Source of the DNA: CAJXNP01 sp050305935
GTDB taxonomy: Bacteria > Bacteroidota > Bacteroidia > Cytophagales > Cyclobacteriaceae
Assembly (NCBI GenBank): GCA_050305935.1
Contig: JBNLGG010000012.1
Location: 1-64,000, forward strand
Reading direction: 5' to 3'
Length of the DNA stretch: 64,000 nt
The notes below the pieces were generated by a model. It was not told where the DNA came from. It ran no database searches and saw nothing but the letters and a program-made list of their open reading frames with translations. Shown in pieces: positions 8,573-17,688 of this stretch. The translations under genes and the position numbers were made by a program. Within the stretch, counting starts at the first letter, position 1. Every line of letters starts with the position of its first letter.

Positions 8573-9214
8573 TCAATTAATCACGTAATGATATACAAGA
8601 TAAAAGTGACAAAAGCAGCCAGCCATGACAAATAGGTGCCAAATGGCGTGATGGAATTTTAGCTTTTTCCAAACAAAAAATATCACACCGATGGTATAAA
8701 ACACGCCACCAAGGATCAGCCAAAACATCACAGGTAGTGGAAGCTGCCAAATCAACACATCTATTTTTAAAAGTATAGACCATCCCAGGCCAATGTAAAA
8801 CACCAGGGACAATAATTGATTCGTACTAAAGAAAAACACCTTATAAAGTATGCCTAGCGCAGAAAAAATCCACACAATGTAAAAAATAGAAATGCCTCCA
8901 AAATCTTTCAATAACACAAGGGTAATCGGGGTGTAGGTACCTGCGATCAACAGATAAATCGCCATGTGATCAATTTTTTGGAAAATTTCCTTCCATTTAC
9001 CGCGACGGATAATATGGTAGGTAGTTGATGCCGAAAATAAAATAATGGCTGATCCGGCAAATACAGAAGAGCTAGTAAGCTTAGTAAAGTCTCCTGTTTT
9101 AATGGACTTCAAGATCAGAAGGAAAAATCCAATATAGCTGATCAATACTCCCAGGCCATGTGTTAAAGTGTTGGCCCATTCTTCCCCATTCGTTACTCTA
9201 ATAATCTTTAACAT
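8573..9214 (-). CDS. Hemolysin III family (PAQR-like) membrane protein
   Basis: 213 residues with about seven transmembrane segments. The family's polar signatures are all visible: NGEEWANTLTHGLG at the N-terminus, STTYHIIRRGKW followed by DHMAIYLLIAGTYTPI in the middle, and HAIWHLFVMAGCFCHF near the C-terminus. These place conserved histidines on the cytoplasmic side of the membrane, as in PAQR and TrhA proteins. Bacterial members are linked to membrane-energy homeostasis, and the old haemolysin name need not describe the function. The gene ends 48 bases before the rluD promoter region on the same strand. Confidence 0.88.
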   Translation of the reverse strand: MLKIIRVTNGEEWANTLTHGLGVLISYIGFFLLILKSIKTGDFTKLTSSSVFAGSAIILFSASTTYHIIRRGKWKEIFQKIDHMAIYLLIAGTYTPITLVLLKDFGGISIFYIVWIFSALGILYKVFFFSTNQLLSLVFYIGLGWSILLKIDVLIWQLPLPVMFWLILGGVFYTIGVIFFVWKKLKFHHAIWHLFVMAGCFCHFYLVYHYVIN

Positions 9215-9702
9215 CGAACCTCACGTTTGATTGAATAAAAAGGTTAGTTGTGATTCAAAAAGTGTGCGGGAGTGTAATTTATATTTACGTAGAAATGATT
9301 TTAAAAGGTTTATGATATGAATGCTAACTTCAAAACAGAAGGTAACACCAGGTTGGGACTATGGAAAAAATACAATTTTAAAAAAAATTTAAAGGTATTT
9401 AAACCAAATATTTAAACATAAAATATAATTAACTTTAAATGTGGAGGTTAAGCTGTTTTATGGACTCAATAGCAATTTTATTTTGGGCAAATATTTTGAC
9501 TAACAATATAAAAAAGGCTATTTTCATCCTGCTTTTGTCAGCAGAATTCTACGAATAATTTAAAGCACTTATCCATAGCGGATTACAATCATAATTGTGA
9601 TTTTAATGCCAAATGAAGTTTCTAGTTCAAACAACAGCATTGAAAAAATACAATTAGAAAAATTTTTTATTTCATAAGGAAAAACCCTAAAAAATTAACA
9701 AA
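9215..9702. other. 488-base AT-rich intergenic region before nrdJ
   Basis: No gene, RNA or exact TAnnTTTG element is recognised. It contains a 9-base direct repeat TATTTAAAC at 9396-9404 and 9409-9417 (period 13) and a dyad ACAAT-cata-ATTGT at 9585-9598. No B12-box (GCCACTG-type) core of a cobalamin riboswitch was seen although the next gene is B12-dependent. Confidence 0.5.
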
Positions 9703-12000
9703 ATGGAAACCAAAGTACAGACCACACCCGAACCTGACCCAGCATTAAAAAATCCAACCAAAAATAAAAATGAAGGACCGGAGGTAACCGTTCCATTAAA
9801 GATTGTTAAAAGAGATAGCAGAACCGTGGACTTTGATGCGGTGAGAATAGAGAATGCTATTTCGAAGTGCTTTAATGCGTGTGGAAAAAAGGATGTTGAT
9901 GCGAAAAAGATTACTGAGCAAGTCATCAACATTGTTTCCGTAAAATATGAAGTGCCCACTGTTGAGCAGGTTCAGGACACGGTGGAAACTGTACTTCAGG
10001 CCATGGGTGAATACGAAGCAGCTAAAAGTTATATTCTTTACCGGGCAGAGCATGCTAAGCTGCGTGAATCAAGACCGGTTCCGGATGAGGTCAAAAAAGC
10101 CTTCGATGAGTCTGATGAGTATTTTCCTACACAATTACAAAAATTTCAGTTCTATGATAAATATGCCCGTTTCAGTCACAACAATGGACGAAGGGAAACC
10201 TGGGTGGAAACTGTCGATCGAGCAGTTGATTTTCTCAAGGAATTGTCAGATTTCAGGTTAAGGCCATTGACATACGCCCGTATCAGGCAGGCAATACTCG
10301 AAATGAAAGTGATGCCTTCGATGAGATTACTGGCGATGGCAGGACCGGCGGCACGAAGAAATAATATTGCTATATACAATTGTTCATATATGCCGGTGGA
10401 CAGCATTGATTCTTTTGTGGAGGCACTGATCATTTCCATGAGTGGTTGCGGTGTGGGATATTCCGTGGAAAATGAATATATAGAAAAACTTCCCCGAATA
10501 AAGCGACAGGTAGAAAATGTGGCCGCTACCCAGTATGTAATAGAAGATTCTACCGAAGGTTGGGCGGATGCGCTTAGAACAGGCCTCGAACATTGGTTTA
10601 ATGGAAAGGATATTCATTTTAATTACTCCCTGATCCGCGAGGCAGGAGCTGTACTTCGAATCAAAGGAGGAAGGGCCTCAGGCCCCGAGCCATTGAAAAA
10701 AATGCTTGATTTTACCAGGAATAAGATTTTAGCCCGACAGGGGACTACGCTCAGATCCCTGGATGCCCATGATATCATGTGTTCTATTGGTGCGGCCGCA
10801 GTTTCTGGTGGTGTCAGGCGTACCGCTATGATTGCCTTATTCGACTATGATGACAATGAAATGAGGCATTGTAAGGATGGTGACTTCTGGAGAAAAAATA
10901 GCCAGCGATGGAATGCAAACAATTCTGCGGTTTGGCCGAAGAGAAAATTAACCCAGGCAGAAATAGCCTCTTTTATACTAGACATGGTTAATTCTGAAAG
11001 AGGGGAGCCCGGTATCTTTAACAGACAGTCTGCTTTGAATACCAAACCGGAAAGAAGACAAGCGGCGAATTTTGGAACTAACCCCTGCGGTGAGATCGTT
11101 TTGCGCCCATTCCAATTTTGTAATTTGTCGGTAGCAGTCGCCCGCGAAAATGATACCATCGAAGAATTAAAAGAAAAGGTGGAACTGGCTACAATCATTG
11201 GAACTATACAATCAAAGGCTACCCATTTTCCAGGATTGAGAAAAGAATGGAAGAAAAACTGTGAGGAAGAAAGACTTCTTGGAGTTGATATCAATGGTCA
11301 GCTTGATTGCCCCGAAGCGATGAAAGCAGAGAACCAGAAAATTCTACGCGAAATAGCGGTAGAAACCAATGCGAAAGTCGCCGGTTTATTAGGTATAAAT
11401 CAATCTGTTTCTGTCACCTGTGTGAAGCCTTCTGGCAATTCCAGCCAGATGCTCAACTGCTCTCCGGGTATCCATGCCAGGTGGTCAAAGTATTATATCA
11501 GAAATGTGAGGGTGGGTGCACATACCCCTGTGTTTAAAGTTTTGAAAGATGCAGGAATCCCCATGGATCCGGAGAATGGCCAGGATGCCGACACCGCAAA
11601 CACCTGGGTAGTTCATTTTCCGGTTAAATCTCCTGAAGCAGCAATTACGAGGAATGATAGAACTGCCCTGGAGCAGTGTGAATATTGGTTGCAAACAAAA
11701 GTGAACTACACCGAACACAATCCAAGTGTGACGATCACATATAAGCCAGATGAGGTATTGGATATCATTAAATGGACCTGGGAAAACCAGGATAAAATTG
11801 GAGGCATGACCTTCCTTCCAGCGTTTGATGCGTCCTTTGATCAGATGCCTTATATGGAGATTTCGAAGGATGAATATGAAAAGCTCGCTAAAGGTTTTCC
11901 AGTGATTGATTTCAGTAAAATATACAGATACGAAGAAGAAGATTATACCACAGCCGCGCAAGAACTTGCTTGCTTTGCAGGCAACTGTGATACCCTATAA
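9703..12000 (+). CDS. nrdJ: Adenosylcobalamin-dependent (class II) ribonucleotide reductase
   Basis: Reduces ribonucleotides to deoxyribonucleotides using adenosylcobalamin as radical source, with or without oxygen. 765 residues. A Pro/Lys-rich leader (1-30) precedes an ATP-cone (about 32-120). The catalytic barrel follows, with Cys227 in NCSYMP as the likely thiyl site, Cys462 and Glu464 in NPCGE, Cys473 in FCNLSV, and SPGIHARWSKYYIRN. The C-terminal shuttle pair is Cys757 and Cys762 in CFAGNCDTL. This set fits the triphosphate-reductase branch. It stands alone with a strong terminator and a long upstream region. No class I genes occur in the window. Confidence 0.93.
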   Translation: METKVQTTPEPDPALKNPTKNKNEGPEVTVPLKIVKRDSRTVDFDAVRIENAISKCFNACGKKDVDAKKITEQVINIVSVKYEVPTVEQVQDTVETVLQAMGEYEAAKSYILYRAEHAKLRESRPVPDEVKKAFDESDEYFPTQLQKFQFYDKYARFSHNNGRRETWVETVDRAVDFLKELSDFRLRPLTYARIRQAILEMKVMPSMRLLAMAGPAARRNNIAIYNCSYMPVDSIDSFVEALIISMSGCGVGYSVENEYIEKLPRIKRQVENVAATQYVIEDSTEGWADALRTGLEHWFNGKDIHFNYSLIREAGAVLRIKGGRASGPEPLKKMLDFTRNKILARQGTTLRSLDAHDIMCSIGAAAVSGGVRRTAMIALFDYDDNEMRHCKDGDFWRKNSQRWNANNSAVWPKRKLTQAEIASFILDMVNSERGEPGIFNRQSALNTKPERRQAANFGTNPCGEIVLRPFQFCNLSVAVARENDTIEELKEKVELATIIGTIQSKATHFPGLRKEWKKNCEEERLLGVDINGQLDCPEAMKAENQKILREIAVETNAKVAGLLGINQSVSVTCVKPSGNSSQMLNCSPGIHARWSKYYIRNVRVGAHTPVFKVLKDAGIPMDPENGQDADTANTWVVHFPVKSPEAAITRNDRTALEQCEYWLQTKVNYTEHNPSVTITYKPDEVLDIIKWTWENQDKIGGMTFLPAFDASFDQMPYMEISKDEYEKLAKGFPVIDFSKIYRYEEEDYTTAAQELACFAGNCDTL

Positions 12001-12022
12001 ACTTTATGTCAGAAATTAATGG

Positions 12023-12050
12023 AAAGGCCGTAGAGATGCGGCCTTTTTTT
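12023..12050 (+). terminator. Rho-independent terminator of nrdJ
   Basis: Perfect 8-base stem AAAGGCCG (12023-12030) and CGGCCTTT (12039-12046) around an 8-base loop, followed by T residues to 12050. It lies 22 bases after the nrdJ stop and also closes the opposite-strand lipoprotein gene. Confidence 0.88.
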
Positions 12051-12210
12051 ATATTCCTTCGAGTGAATTGACTTCAGTATTCTCGACAGCTTTAACAACT
12101 TCCTGCTGCTGATTTTCTTGAAAGGATTTTGAGTAAGTGGGGCACAATCTGTTGTAACACCCCGTCATTGAAAATAAACCTGCAAACACCAATACCATCA
12201 ATTTCTTCAT
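12049..12210 (-). CDS. Tiny lipoprotein of 53 residues
   Basis: Found by reading the minus strand by eye. The start ATG is at 12208-12210 and the TAA at 12049-12051. A classic lipoprotein signal (MKKLMVLVFAGLFSMTGC) gives a mature peptide starting at Cys18 with YNRLCPTYSKSF, then a Gln/Glu/Val-rich acidic tail. Short lipoproteins with this CYNRLCPTYS-type beginning occur in other Bacteroidota as far as I recall; the role is unknown. The gene converges on nrdJ and shares its terminator region. Confidence 0.72.
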   Translation of the reverse strand: MKKLMVLVFAGLFSMTGCYNRLCPTYSKSFQENQQQEVVKAVENTEVNSLEGI

Positions 12211-12231
12211 CTTACATTTTTTTTATACCTA

Positions 12232-12247
12232 TTCCTTTACAAAGGAA
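12232..12247. promoter_or_regulatory. 16-bp perfect dyad TTCCTTT-AC-AAAGGAA
   Basis: Seven-base arms with a two-base centre, 22 bases upstream of the lipoprotein start and about 180 bases upstream of the VWA gene. It is a candidate operator; no bound regulator can be named. Confidence 0.4.
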
Positions 12248-12428
12248 AAAATGGCCGGTGATTTTTACTTTGAATAAGTCTTGATGTCCTTACATGAAGT
12301 TTGTGATTTGTCTTTTATCGACTCAGATTTAAAGAAATAATAGACAATAAATTTTACCCGACGAAAAACATAGTTTTATCGTTGTAAGTTTAATGAATGT
12401 AAAAGTATTCTTAACTTGATATGATACT

Positions 12429-13529
12429 ATGTCTGGCTATCGATTTTCAAAATACATTCCTCCAAAATCCAGGGAAAACAGTACATTCGACAACCTACTG
12501 AAAATATTTCTTCAGCTTATTACCATTACGTCCGGAGATGTCTCGGAGGCCCTCGCCTGGATGACCAATCTTGATAAACAATATAATCTGACAGACGGTA
12601 ACTATGGCATGGGCGATTTTATAGAAGACATGAAAAGAAAAGGCTACATTACTGAAGAAAACCAGCCTGGTAGTTTTAAAATTACCGCCAAGGCCGAGCA
12701 GTCCATTCGAAAGAGCGCCCTTGAGGAAATTTTTGGGAAACTTAAGAAATCAAAAAGAGGGAACCATCACACAGATATTAGCGGGCAGGGTGATGAGCCG
12801 AATGCCGACCGGAGACATTATCAATTTGGCGACACACCCGATCAAATATCGATGACAGAGTCAATAAAAAATGCGCAAATCAATAGTCATTTTGAGAATT
12901 TCCAAATAACGGAGAGGGACCTGGAAGTGATAGAGAAGGACTACAAAACCCAGACGTCCACGGTGTTAATGATTGATATTTCCCATTCGATGATTTTGTA
13001 CGGTGAAGATAGAATCACACCGGCTAAACGGGTCGCAATGGCACTTTCCGAGTACATTATTACCCAATATAAAAAAGACACACTGGATGTAATTGTTTTT
13101 GGAAATGATGCGTGGCAGATCGAGATAAAAGATCTCCCATACCTGGAAGTAGGCCCATATCACACGAACACTGTCGCCGGTATCGAACTGGCGATGGATA
13201 TTTTAAGAAGGCGTAAAAATCCAAACAAGCAAATTTTTATGATCACTGATGGTAAACCGACCTGCCTGAAGGAGGGAATAAAATATTACAAAAACAGCTT
13301 TGGGCTTGACACAAAAATACTAAAGAAAACCTTTGACCTGGCCAGACAATGCAGGAAGTTAAACATACCAATCACCACCTTCATGATTGCCAGCGACCCA
13401 TACTTAAAACAATTTGTAAGGGAATTCACCGAAATAAATAGCGGTCAGGCTTACTACAGTGACCTGAGAGGTTTGGGCAATATTGTGTTTGAGGATTTTA
13501 AAAGAAACAAGAGAAAGAATTTTAAATAA
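12429..13529 (+). CDS. VWA-domain protein, partner of the downstream AAA+ ATPase
   Basis: 366 residues, cytosolic. The N-terminal half is helical with a Gly/His/Asp-rich linker at about 110-140. The C-terminal half is a von Willebrand A domain with an intact MIDAS: DISHSM (DxSxS) near residue 184, the Thr of HTNTVAGIELAMDIL, and ITDGKPT. It lies nine bases before an AAA+ ATPase gene on the same strand, the usual layout of chelatase-like and RavA/ViaA-like pairs in which the VWA protein is the metal-dependent adaptor. The client is unknown. Neither is a true magnesium chelatase subunit, since no tetrapyrrole genes are nearby. Confidence 0.85.
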   Translation: MSGYRFSKYIPPKSRENSTFDNLLKIFLQLITITSGDVSEALAWMTNLDKQYNLTDGNYGMGDFIEDMKRKGYITEENQPGSFKITAKAEQSIRKSALEEIFGKLKKSKRGNHHTDISGQGDEPNADRRHYQFGDTPDQISMTESIKNAQINSHFENFQITERDLEVIEKDYKTQTSTVLMIDISHSMILYGEDRITPAKRVAMALSEYIITQYKKDTLDVIVFGNDAWQIEIKDLPYLEVGPYHTNTVAGIELAMDILRRRKNPNKQIFMITDGKPTCLKEGIKYYKNSFGLDTKILKKTFDLARQCRKLNIPITTFMIASDPYLKQFVREFTEINSGQAYYSDLRGLGNIVFEDFKRNKRKNFK

Positions 13530-13538
13530 GCTAACTCT

Positions 13539-15065
13539 ATGAGGTACGATGAAATTCCACCAGAAAAATTGTTGAAAATTAGAAATCTGGGCGAATTAAG
13601 GGCTTCGGGTTATACCCCCGGAAGCATTAAAGATGAATTACGAAACAACCTTATTAAAAAATTAAAGAAAAGGGAAAATCCCTTTGCAGGAATTTGGGGA
13701 TATGATGAAACAGTAATACCAGATATCGAGCGGGCAATTTTGTCCAAACATAATATTAACCTGCTCGGCTTGAGAGGTCAGGCCAAAACCAGGATAGCCC
13801 GGTTAATGGTAAACTTGTTGGATGAATACATTCCGATCATCAAAGATTCGGAATTAAATGATGATCCACTCGATCCAATTTCCAGGTTTGGGAAGGAGAC
13901 CGTGCTGGAGCATGGAGACCACACCTTCATTCATTGGGTACACCGATCAGAACGGTACACCGAAAAACTGGCTACACCAGATGTGTCAGTTGCAGATTTG
14001 ATAGGTGACGTTGACCCCATTAAAGCAGCTTCGATGAAGCTCCACTATTCGGATGAGAGGGTGATCCACTATGGATTAATTCCCCGCTCAAACCGTGAAA
14101 TATTTGTAATCAATGAATTACCGGATTTACAAGCCAGGATTCAGGTAGCTCTCTTTAACATTTTGCAAGAGGGCGATATCCAGATACGTGGATTTAAACT
14201 CAGGCTTCCACTTGACATTCAATTTGTATTTACTGCCAATCCCGAAGATTATACCAACCGTGGGAGCATTGTCACGCCTTTGAAAGATAGAATTGATAGC
14301 CAGATCATCACCCATTATCCTAAAAGTATTGAGATCGGGAAAAAGATTACCGGCCAGGAAGTAAGGATCAAAGCGGATCAGGAATCCAAAATTGAGATTA
14401 ATGAACTTTCTAAAGATTTGATTGAACAGATAGCCTTCGAAGCCCGGGACAATGAATACGTGGATGCAAAAAGTGGTGTTTCCGCAAGATTAACGATTTC
14501 GGCATTTGAAAATTTAAAAAGTGCCATAGAGAGAAGGGCCTTGATCAACGGAGAGAAAGCAACCTTTGTGCGAGTGTCTGACTTTAGCGGGGTGCTACCG
14601 GCAATTACCGGAAAGGTGGAGTTGGTGTATGAAGGCGAGCAGGAAGGGCCCGGAATTGTAGCGAACGATTTGGTTGGAAAGGCAATACGAACACAATACC
14701 TGAATTATTTTCCAGATCCGGAAAAGGCCAGAAAACAAAAAGAAAATAATCCATATAAGAAGATTATTGATTGGTTTGGCGAGGGAAACAAAGTAGACAT
14801 TCTTCACGACTTGTCTGATAATGAATATGAAAAAATTCTCCGGTCTGTGCCGGGAATTGATGATTTGATTAAAAAATATCAACCTGGTGCCCGGGGAAAA
14901 GAGGTGTTATTCCTCATGGAATTTGCGCTGCATGGACTGGCCGAATACAGCATGTTAAGCAAACAGCGACTGGCTACCGGACTGCATTTTAAAGACCTGC
15001 TGAGCAGCATGTTTACGATGCCGGGAGCCAGTGAAACACCAGGCGAAGAGGAAGATATTTTTTAA
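13539..15065 (+). CDS. AAA+ ATPase (magnesium-chelatase/MoxR-like) paired with VWA protein
   Basis: 508 residues. A short N-terminal region precedes the AAA+ module: Walker A in LLGLRGQAKTRIARL (about 73-87), a long insert with VSVADLIGDVDPIKAASMK and HYGLIPRSNREIFVINELPD (Walker B-like with Asn-Glu), sensor 1 in FVFTANPEDYTNRG, then LKDRIDSQIITHYP. The C-terminal third is helical and probably contacts the VWA partner. It is coupled to the preceding gene by a nine-base gap. Its function is inferred as ATP-driven remodelling with the VWA subunit. Confidence 0.85.
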   Translation: MRYDEIPPEKLLKIRNLGELRASGYTPGSIKDELRNNLIKKLKKRENPFAGIWGYDETVIPDIERAILSKHNINLLGLRGQAKTRIARLMVNLLDEYIPIIKDSELNDDPLDPISRFGKETVLEHGDHTFIHWVHRSERYTEKLATPDVSVADLIGDVDPIKAASMKLHYSDERVIHYGLIPRSNREIFVINELPDLQARIQVALFNILQEGDIQIRGFKLRLPLDIQFVFTANPEDYTNRGSIVTPLKDRIDSQIITHYPKSIEIGKKITGQEVRIKADQESKIEINELSKDLIEQIAFEARDNEYVDAKSGVSARLTISAFENLKSAIERRALINGEKATFVRVSDFSGVLPAITGKVELVYEGEQEGPGIVANDLVGKAIRTQYLNYFPDPEKARKQKENNPYKKIIDWFGEGNKVDILHDLSDNEYEKILRSVPGIDDLIKKYQPGARGKEVLFLMEFALHGLAEYSMLSKQRLATGLHFKDLLSSMFTMPGASETPGEEEDIF

Positions 15066-15149
15066 GCGTTTTAATAGTTTATATTATACATAAATCTTAT
15101 TTTTCATTTGATCCAAAGTCAGCCCGAAAGGTAAGAGCGTAAGGAATTG

Positions 15150-15821
15150 ATGAGCAGTATTAACAACCTTCAGTCATTACAACGGCTTGTAGCGCAGGGT
15201 GAGGGTTTAACCCTCGAATTTAAGAGAAAAGCGAATTTCCCGGAGAAAATTGTGAGAGAATTTGTTGCCTTTGCCAATTCGAAAGGGGGGTATTTATTGG
15301 TAGGAGTGAATGACAATGGATCGCTGCCCGGGCTGAAATTTGCAGACGAAGAGCAGTACGTTTTAGATCGTGCCATCACTCTTTGCTGCAAACCGAAGAT
15401 AAAGTATGATTGCTACACGGTGCCCGTTAAAGATAACAGGTCCGTATTGGTCTACCAGATTTATGCGAGCAATAAGAAACCCCACTATGCATTGGAACAT
15501 TCGGGTCAAAAGTGGGGCAGGGCATACGTACGGGTGAATGACAAAAGCGTGAAGGCCAGCAGGGAGGAAGTGGAAATCCTTAGAAAGCAAAGACAAACGG
15601 ACTTTGGCCAACGCATCATTTACGGGGAAAAGGAAAATGTCCTTTTCAAGTACCTGGAGAATGAGAATAAGGTGACGCTGGCTGAATACTGTAAAATTGC
15701 AGCACTGCCAAGAAGAATTGCTTCACAAACGTTGGTAAAGCTTGTGTTATCGAAGGTGTTAAACCTGGTGAGGGATGATAGAGGGGAATATTATGAATTT
15801 AATCAATCACTATCTGAATAA
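15150..15821 (+). CDS. AlbA_2 (Schlafen-type) domain protein with C-terminal winged helix
   Basis: 223 residues. The AlbA_2 nucleic-acid-binding domain starts with LTLEFKRKANFPEKIVREF and continues through AFANSKGGYLLVGVNDNG and a PHYALEHSG / GRAYVRVNDKS strand pair. A C-terminal segment (VTLAEYCKIAALPRRIASQTLVKLVLSKVL) resembles a winged helix. The ATG at 15150 is preferred over the TTG just before it. It is in line with the VWA/AAA+ pair (84-base gap) and ends five bases before the PhoH gene, so the last two are certainly linked. The role is unknown; DNA or RNA binding is implied by family. Confidence 0.82.
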   Translation: MSSINNLQSLQRLVAQGEGLTLEFKRKANFPEKIVREFVAFANSKGGYLLVGVNDNGSLPGLKFADEEQYVLDRAITLCCKPKIKYDCYTVPVKDNRSVLVYQIYASNKKPHYALEHSGQKWGRAYVRVNDKSVKASREEVEILRKQRQTDFGQRIIYGEKENVLFKYLENENKVTLAEYCKIAALPRRIASQTLVKLVLSKVLNLVRDDRGEYYEFNQSLSE

Positions 15822-15826
15822 TTTTT

Positions 15827-17164
15827 ATGGCTAAGAAATCGAAAGAAAGGAAAATTTTTGTACTCGATACGTCAGTTATTATCTACTCGCATGATTCCAT
15901 TATGAATTTTCAGGAACATGATATAGGAATCCCAATTACGGTATTGGAGGAGCTGGATAATTTTAAGAAAGGGTCTGACACCAAAAATTTTGAGGCACGG
16001 GAATTTATCAGGATGATGGATGAATTGTCAAATGGACAGAAACTTGATAATTGGATTCCCTTAAATGGGAAAACCAAAGGGAAGTTTAAGGTGCTCATGA
16101 ATTACAACAGTAAGCTGGACGCTGAAAAAATATTTGATGATAAAAAACCTGATCATAAAATCCTGAATGCGGCTTTGTTACTACAGGAAGAGTGTCAGGA
16201 CAAGAAAATCGTATTGGTCACTAAAGACGTAAATCTCAGGTTAAAGGCAAAATCGCTGAACCTTTCAGCAGAAGATTACCAGACCGGTAAAATCCAGGAT
16301 ATTTCTAAACTTTACCTGGGGAAACACGAAGTTGACGATATTGACCCTGAGGAAATCAACAATCTTTATGAAAACAAAGCTGTTGGAATAGAAAAAGTAC
16401 CGGCCATAGACAAACCAAAGGCCAACAGCTACTACATATTGAAAAGCAATCGAAAGTCCGGCTTGTCCTACTACAATTGCACGGAAAAGAAGCTTGAGCT
16501 GATTGAAAAAAGAAGCGTTTACGGTATTAAACCCAGAAATGCGGAGCAAACTTTTGCCATCCACGCCATTTTGAATCCGGAGGTAAAACTGGTGACGATC
16601 AATGGAGTAGCCGGTACCGGAAAAACCCTGCTCGCATTGGCGGGGGCGCTTGAGCAAAAAAGGGATTATAAACAAATCTACCTGGCCAGGCCCATTGTGC
16701 CACTAAGCAACAAGGATATCGGATATTTGCCCGGCGATATCAAATCCAAATTAAACCCTTACATGGAGCCACTTTGGGACAACCTTAAATTCATTCAAAA
16801 CCAGTTTAAAGAACAGGATAAAGAATTTAAGCGAATTACAGAGATGGTGGAATCCGAAAAATTGCTTATTACGCCGCTCGCGTATATCCGTGGAAGAAGT
16901 TTGTCCAATATCTTTTTTATTGTGGATGAAGCACAAAACCTGACACCGCACGAAGTAAAGACAATTATTACCAGGGCCGGGGAGAATACAAAAATTGTGT
17001 TTACCGGAGATATATATCAGATAGACACCCCTTATTTGGACTCTCAAAGCAATGGCTTGTCTTACCTGATTGACCGGATACAGGATCACCCGCTTCATGC
17101 CCATGTCACATTGGAGAAAGGAGAGCGGTCTGAATTAGCGAATATTGCCAACGAATTATTGTAA
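15827..17164 (+). CDS. PIN-PhoH fusion: ribonuclease domain plus PhoH ATPase
   Basis: 445 residues. An N-terminal PIN RNase domain starts at KIFVLDTSVIIYSHDS and continues with the acidic residues of the VTKDVNLRLKAKSLN segment. The C-terminal PhoH ATPase starts near residue 225: Walker A NGVAGTGKTLLALAGAL, YLARPIVPLSNKDIGYLPGD, Walker B FIVDEAQNLTPHEVKTII and TGDIYQIDTPYLDSQSNGL. Fusions of this kind are RNA helicase/ribonuclease proteins. It immediately follows the AlbA_2 gene (five-base gap). Confidence 0.9.
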   Translation: MAKKSKERKIFVLDTSVIIYSHDSIMNFQEHDIGIPITVLEELDNFKKGSDTKNFEAREFIRMMDELSNGQKLDNWIPLNGKTKGKFKVLMNYNSKLDAEKIFDDKKPDHKILNAALLLQEECQDKKIVLVTKDVNLRLKAKSLNLSAEDYQTGKIQDISKLYLGKHEVDDIDPEEINNLYENKAVGIEKVPAIDKPKANSYYILKSNRKSGLSYYNCTEKKLELIEKRSVYGIKPRNAEQTFAIHAILNPEVKLVTINGVAGTGKTLLALAGALEQKRDYKQIYLARPIVPLSNKDIGYLPGDIKSKLNPYMEPLWDNLKFIQNQFKEQDKEFKRITEMVESEKLLITPLAYIRGRSLSNIFFIVDEAQNLTPHEVKTIITRAGENTKIVFTGDIYQIDTPYLDSQSNGLSYLIDRIQDHPLHAHVTLEKGERSELANIANELL

Positions 17165-17195
17165 AAAGCCCGCTAGCGATTAAGCCTAACGGGCT
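17163..17195 (-). terminator. Terminator for the minus-strand membrane-protein gene
   Basis: Stem AGCCCG/CGGGCT (arms 17167-17172 and 17190-17195). Read leftwards it ends in five T residues directly at the phoH stop codon. Read rightwards there is no T run, so it serves the gene at 17229-17615. Confidence 0.65.
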
Positions 17196-17228
17196 GCAAA
17201 ATTTCTGTAGGAACTGAAATCGAGAGTC

Positions 17229-17615
17229 TTATGCTTTTTTTGATTCGTTTCTAACGATAAAATAGTAGATAAGGAAGCCAAGGGCTACAGATGCACTTAG
17301 TATCCCAAAAGGAAGGGTGCTACGATAATCGTATCCGAGAGATTCGATACTAATTAACCCGATGCCTCCAAACAGGAAGATTAGCCCCCATTTTAACGCA
17401 GGGTATTTGTTAGCTTCTGAGCTGGCTGAAATTGATTTAAGGCCTTCGCTTAGCTCCGGGCCTAATTTATCCAGATCACCCACCTTGTCAATAATTCTTT
17501 TCCTGAGAAAGTGTTCTGAAAACGATTTTACGATTGAGGTGATGGCGTATGATAAACTTCCAAATACTGCCAAAACCATTAATACATCTTCCATAATTGT
17601 ATTAGTTTTTACCAT
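17229..17615 (-). CDS. Small membrane protein, three predicted helices, unknown function
   Basis: 128 residues from the ATG at 17615; a second ATG at 17594 (MEDVLMVLAVFG) would remove seven residues and may be the true start. Predicted helices are near the N-terminus (VLMVLAVFGSLSYAITSI), in the middle (GLIFLFGGIGLISIES) and at the C-terminus (LPFGILSASVALGFLIYYFIV), with a charged 40-residue cytosolic loop between the first two. The layout loosely resembles the DUF6249 family, which I cannot confirm. It is divergent from the sigma factor gene, 73 bases away, and may be under its control. Confidence 0.72.
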   Translation of the reverse strand: MVKTNTIMEDVLMVLAVFGSLSYAITSIVKSFSEHFLRKRIIDKVGDLDKLGPELSEGLKSISASSEANKYPALKWGLIFLFGGIGLISIESLGYDYRSTLPFGILSASVALGFLIYYFIVRNESKKA

Positions 17616-17688
17616 GTGACAGTGGCAGTATCAGATTTGTTGCAGCAGGTATAAATTTTTGCAACATTTTTATTAGCTAAATTGTCAA

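Noticed and set aside
9317..9415. 32-codon plus-strand frame upstream of nrdJ
   Set aside because: Too short, no promoter and no family or leader-peptide feature.
9215..9702. Cobalamin riboswitch expected before the B12-dependent reductase
   Set aside because: No GCCACTG-type B12 box or conserved core is visible. Absence by eye is not proof.
12429..15065. True magnesium chelatase (ChlI/ChlD) reading
   Set aside because: No tetrapyrrole synthesis genes are nearby and the proteins match the wider chelatase-like ATPase/VWA pairs only.
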